The position numbers and the translations under genes are program-made. A DNA stretch of 11,979 nt from Megamonas hypermegale (lineage in GTDB: Bacteria; Bacillota; Negativicutes; Selenomonadales; Selenomonadaceae): the NCBI GenBank assembly GCA_002314325.1, contig DCFC01000036.1, positions 46,179 to 58,157 on the forward strand. Reading direction: 5' to 3'. Position 1 is the first letter of the stretch, and each line of letters begins with the position of its first letter. Positions 9,191 to 11,979 of this stretch are shown here, piece by piece. Below the pieces are notes generated by a model. It was not told the origin of the DNA. It made no database searches and was given only the letters and a program-made list of their open reading frames with translations.

Positions 9191-10663
9191 ATGAAACAGC
9201 GTGAAGCATTGATGAAAGCAGAACAATTTCAGCGAGAAGCAGCCAAACAGGTAAAAAAGAGTTATTGGAAACCGAAATATCATATATCGGCTCCGACAGG
9301 CTGGATAAACGACCCAAACGGTTTCTGCTATTTTAATGGGGAGTATCACTTATTTTATCAGCATTATCCGTATGCTCCGGAGTGGGGACCGATGCACTGG
9401 GGACATGCGGCCAGCAGTGATTTGGCGCACTGGCAGACGAGACCGATTGCGCTGGCGCCGACGGATGAATACGATAAAAACGGCTGTTTTTCCGGCAGTG
9501 CCATTGAAAAGGACGGCAAACTGTATGCAGTCTATACGGGACATGTCGATTTGGACAAATCTCTCGGCGGTGATGACCGTATTGAAAGTCAGTGTCTAGC
9601 TGTAAGTGAAAACGGCAACACGTTTATAAAATGGGAAAACAATCCTGTAGTAAAACGAGTGCCGGAAAATATCGGCATACGCACGGAACATTTCCGCGAC
9701 CCGAAGGTATGGAAACATGATGATTTTTATTATATGGTTGTCGGCGTGCAAACTGAGGAAGAAAGCGGTGCTGTCGTTTTATATAAATCATGGAATTTGA
9801 CAGATTGGGAATTTGTCAATGTTATGGCGAAATCGACGGTGGCGGAAAATCTCGGCTTTATGTGGGAGTGCCCGAACTTTGCTGAAGCAGACGGACAGGA
9901 AATACTGATTGTATCGCCGCAGGGTATGAAGCCGGAAGCGGAAAAATATCTGAACGTGCATCAGTCAGGCTTTTTCCTCGGTAAAATGAACTATGAAACG
10001 GGAATATTCGACCGTCAAGTGCCGTTTGATATTTTCGATTACGGTTTTGATTTTTATGCACCGCAGATTATGCAGGATGAGCTCAACAATCGCTGTATCA
10101 TGATTGCCTGGCTCGATATGTGGGAAAATGAAATGCCGGAACAAAAAGACGGCTGGTGCGGCATGATGAGTATTCCGCGTATTTTGAAAGTGAAAGGCGA
10201 TACGGTTTACAGTCTGCCGGCGCCGGAACTTGCAAAGCTGCGCAAAACGGAAGTTCATCATGAATTAACGATAAACACGGCAACCGAATTGAACGGCGTT
10301 GCCGGCGATTGCTATGAACTGAACACGGTGCTTGATATGGCAGATGCAGACGGTTTTACTTTGAAACTGCGTGTATCGGAGACTGAAGAAACAAATCTCA
10401 TTTACGACAAGACGAACAAACTGCTTGTTTTGAACAGGGATAAATCGGGCAGCGGCATTAAAGGACAAAGACAGGTGGAAATCGCGCCGGTTGACGGTAA
10501 ATTATCGCTGCAAATCTTCAGCGACCGCTCTTCGTTGGAAATTTTCGTAAACGGCGGTCAGCGCGTGCTCAGCAGCCGTATTTATCCGACGGAAAAAGCG
10601 ACGGGCATTGTGTTTGTACCGAACGGCTTCGTAAATGCTGTTGTTGATTTCTATGAATTATAA
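9191..10663 (+). CDS. cscA: GH32 sucrose hydrolase (invertase / sucrose-6-phosphate hydrolase family)
   Basis: A 490-aa cytoplasmic glycoside hydrolase that splits the fructosyl bond of sucrose or a related fructoside to glucose and fructose. The five-bladed propeller carries all three acidic residues: nucleophile D41 (WINDPNG), transition-state stabiliser D170 (FRDPK) and acid/base E226 (WECPN). A C-terminal beta-sandwich follows from about residue 355, with the family motif DRSSLEIFVNGG. No signal peptide; the charged helix before YHISAPTGW (residues 1-32) is usual for intracellular enzymes. GAGAGGGG (9177-9184) fits the start. The symporter gene 12 bp downstream has no phosphorylating function, so free sucrose rather than sucrose 6-phosphate is the likely substrate; sequence alone does not separate the two, and scrB/sacA would be alternative names. 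Short fructo-oligosaccharides are also possible. Confidence 0.93.
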   Translation: MKQREALMKAEQFQREAAKQVKKSYWKPKYHISAPTGWINDPNGFCYFNGEYHLFYQHYPYAPEWGPMHWGHAASSDLAHWQTRPIALAPTDEYDKNGCFSGSAIEKDGKLYAVYTGHVDLDKSLGGDDRIESQCLAVSENGNTFIKWENNPVVKRVPENIGIRTEHFRDPKVWKHDDFYYMVVGVQTEEESGAVVLYKSWNLTDWEFVNVMAKSTVAENLGFMWECPNFAEADGQEILIVSPQGMKPEAEKYLNVHQSGFFLGKMNYETGIFDRQVPFDIFDYGFDFYAPQIMQDELNNRCIMIAWLDMWENEMPEQKDGWCGMMSIPRILKVKGDTVYSLPAPELAKLRKTEVHHELTINTATELNGVAGDCYELNTVLDMADADGFTLKLRVSETEETNLIYDKTNKLLVLNRDKSGSGIKGQRQVEIAPVDGKLSLQIFSDRSSLEIFVNGGQRVLSSRIYPTEKATGIVFVPNGFVNAVVDFYEL

Positions 10664-10675
10664 GGAGTTCGTATC

Positions 10676-11929
10676 ATGAAAAATATAACTTATTGGAAAC
10701 TGAGCGCATTCATATTCATGTTCTTCTTTTCATGGCTCGTATTCTTCGCTTTTCTGCCGATATGGTTCGGTCAGAAAATGCACCTTACCGGTACGCAAAT
10801 CGGCACAATTTATGCCTGCAATGCCATTTGCACGATGATACTCCAGCCGTGCTATGGATATATTTCCGATAAAATCGGCATGAAGAAGTATCTGCTGTAT
10901 TTTATCACACTGCTTGTCGCACTTACCGGTCCGTTCTTCGTATTCGTGTACGGTCCGCTGTTGCAGAATATGTTTTTTGCCGGCGTTATCTGCGGTTCTG
11001 TCGTTTTGAGCATGGCTTATTATGCGGGCTGCGCCGTAAACGAATCGTACATTGAAAAAGCCAGCCGTATGTATAATTTCGAATTCGGCCGCGCGCGTGC
11101 CTGGGGCTCACTCGGCGCCGCCGTCGGCGTATTCTGTGCCGGACGCGCTTTCAACTACGATGCCAATCTGATTTTCTGGATGGCTTCCGCTGGTGCGATT
11201 TTCATGTTCTTAATCCTGCTGACAGTTAAAATCGACGAAAGCAGAGCCGATTTCATCAAGGAAGAAAGTATCGGTCTTAAAGATGTTAAACATCTGTTCA
11301 AATTCAAAGATGTATGGCTGTTCATGATTTTCATCTTCGGTTCCGCCTGTGTATACGGCGTGTTTGATCAGCAATTCGCCATCTATTACGCTTCGCTCTT
11401 CCCGACGGTGGAACAGGGCAATGAAACATTCGGCTATCTGAACTCTTTCCAGATTTTCCTGGAAGCGGGCGGCATGTGCCTGGCTCCGTTTATCGTCAAT
11501 AAAATCGGTCCGAAACACGGCTTGATTTTAGCTGGTGCAATTATGACTTTCCGCATGGTGGGCTCCGGTCTTGTCAATGACCCGATAAGCATTTCCATAA
11601 TCAAACTGCTGCATGCTGTGGAATTGTCGATACTGCTCGTTTCCGTATTTAAATATCTGGCGAAAAATTTTGATACGCGATTATCTTCCGTGCTGTATCT
11701 CGTCGGCTATCAGCTGTCCAATCAGGTCGGTGCAGCCATTCTTTCGCCGATTGTCGGCAATCTCTATGATACGGTCGGCTTCAAAACGGCATATCTGTTT
11801 TTAGGTGCAGTTGTAGGTACGTTCACCATCTTCGGTCTGTTTGCTCTGATTTCCGACAGACGCATACCGAAAGAAAAACAGGAAGAAATGAAGGCGTATA
11901 TACAAAGCAAACAGAAAACAACTAACTAA
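10676..11929 (+). CDS. cscB: Sucrose:H+ symporter, LacY/CscB family (MFS)
   Basis: A 417-aa inner-membrane permease with 12 expected helices, of the oligosaccharide:H+ symporter family. The MFS motif GYISDKIGMKK follows helix 2. Stretches such as YYAGC, FEFGRARAWGS, FDQQFA, GYLNSFQ, FRMVGSG and IKLLHAVE follow E. coli CscB and LacY as I remember them. Sugar- and proton-coupling residues are kept: E123 and R141 (LacY E126, R144), K310, H313 and E316 (LacY K319, H322, E325). The LacY D237-K358 ion pair is absent (VYGVFD; no Lys in YQLSNQVG), as in CscB, which favours sucrose over lactose. CscB has Asp rather than Glu at the first position, so specificity may differ somewhat. AAGGAG overlapping the GH32 stop codon drives translation. 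No terminator is visible before the window ends. Confidence 0.9.
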   Translation: MKNITYWKLSAFIFMFFFSWLVFFAFLPIWFGQKMHLTGTQIGTIYACNAICTMILQPCYGYISDKIGMKKYLLYFITLLVALTGPFFVFVYGPLLQNMFFAGVICGSVVLSMAYYAGCAVNESYIEKASRMYNFEFGRARAWGSLGAAVGVFCAGRAFNYDANLIFWMASAGAIFMFLILLTVKIDESRADFIKEESIGLKDVKHLFKFKDVWLFMIFIFGSACVYGVFDQQFAIYYASLFPTVEQGNETFGYLNSFQIFLEAGGMCLAPFIVNKIGPKHGLILAGAIMTFRMVGSGLVNDPISISIIKLLHAVELSILLVSVFKYLAKNFDTRLSSVLYLVGYQLSNQVGAAILSPIVGNLYDTVGFKTAYLFLGAVVGTFTIFGLFALISDRRIPKEKQEEMKAYIQSKQKTTN

Positions 11930-11951
11930 TACAAACTATTACAAAAATTAA

Positions 11952-11979
11952 TTTTTAACCCGTTGTGCTAGTAAAACAT
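11952..11979 (-). repeat. Copy D of the dispersed repeat, inverted and cut by the window end
   Basis: On the minus strand this reads TTACTAGCACAACGGGTTAA, sharing CTAGCACAAC with copy A and CTAGCACAA with copy B, but differing after the core. It starts 22 bases past the symporter stop codon. The outer end is missing from the window. Confidence 0.4.

Overview
The window looks like part of the chromosome of an anaerobic, low-GC, gut-type member of the Negativicutes. My best guess is Megamonas or a close relative, inferred from the GroEL sequence, AT-rich intergenic DNA and saccharolytic gene content; I could not verify this by search. All coding sequence is accounted for by ten genes and no RNA genes were seen. 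The longest gene-free gaps are about 264, 227 and 212 bp, and each holds promoters, operators, terminators or repeats.

Layout. (1) 1-3603: a two-gene beta-glucoside operon, a PTS enzyme II of domain order B-C-A followed 7 bp later by a GH1 6-phospho-beta-glucosidase, closed by an 18-bp perfect terminator shared with the convergent gene. (2) 3602-5542, minus strand: a DUF4337-type membrane/coiled-coil protein, a small MerR-family regulator with an AdhR-like Cys52 and a 19-bp-spacer promoter, and a TSUP (TauE/SafE) permease. (3) 5573-5656: an inverted pair of a short repeat that also occurs at both ends of the window. (4) 5674-7839, minus strand: a complete groES-groEL operon with sigma-A-type promoter, perfect CIRCE operator and terminator. 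(5) 7917-11929: a LacI-family regulator with its own terminator, then a GH32 sucrose hydrolase and a LacY/CscB-type sucrose:H+ symporter in one operon. The promoter region of that operon holds two copies of a palindromic operator.

How the genes work together. The window encodes two different strategies for disaccharides. Beta-glucosides are phosphorylated during uptake by the PTS and cleaved as 6-phosphates. Sucrose is imported unphosphorylated by proton symport and cleaved in the cytoplasm by the GH32 enzyme under control of the adjacent LacI-type repressor; a fructokinase gene, common in csc clusters, is not in the window. groESL is ordinary HrcA/CIRCE-controlled housekeeping. The least explained part is the MerR/DUF4337/TSUP block and the dispersed repeat.

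No clearly new multi-gene system was found. The best leads are the repeat family, the paired sucrose operators, and the Cys52 MerR regulator that seems to control its own transcription next to an uncharacterised membrane protein.
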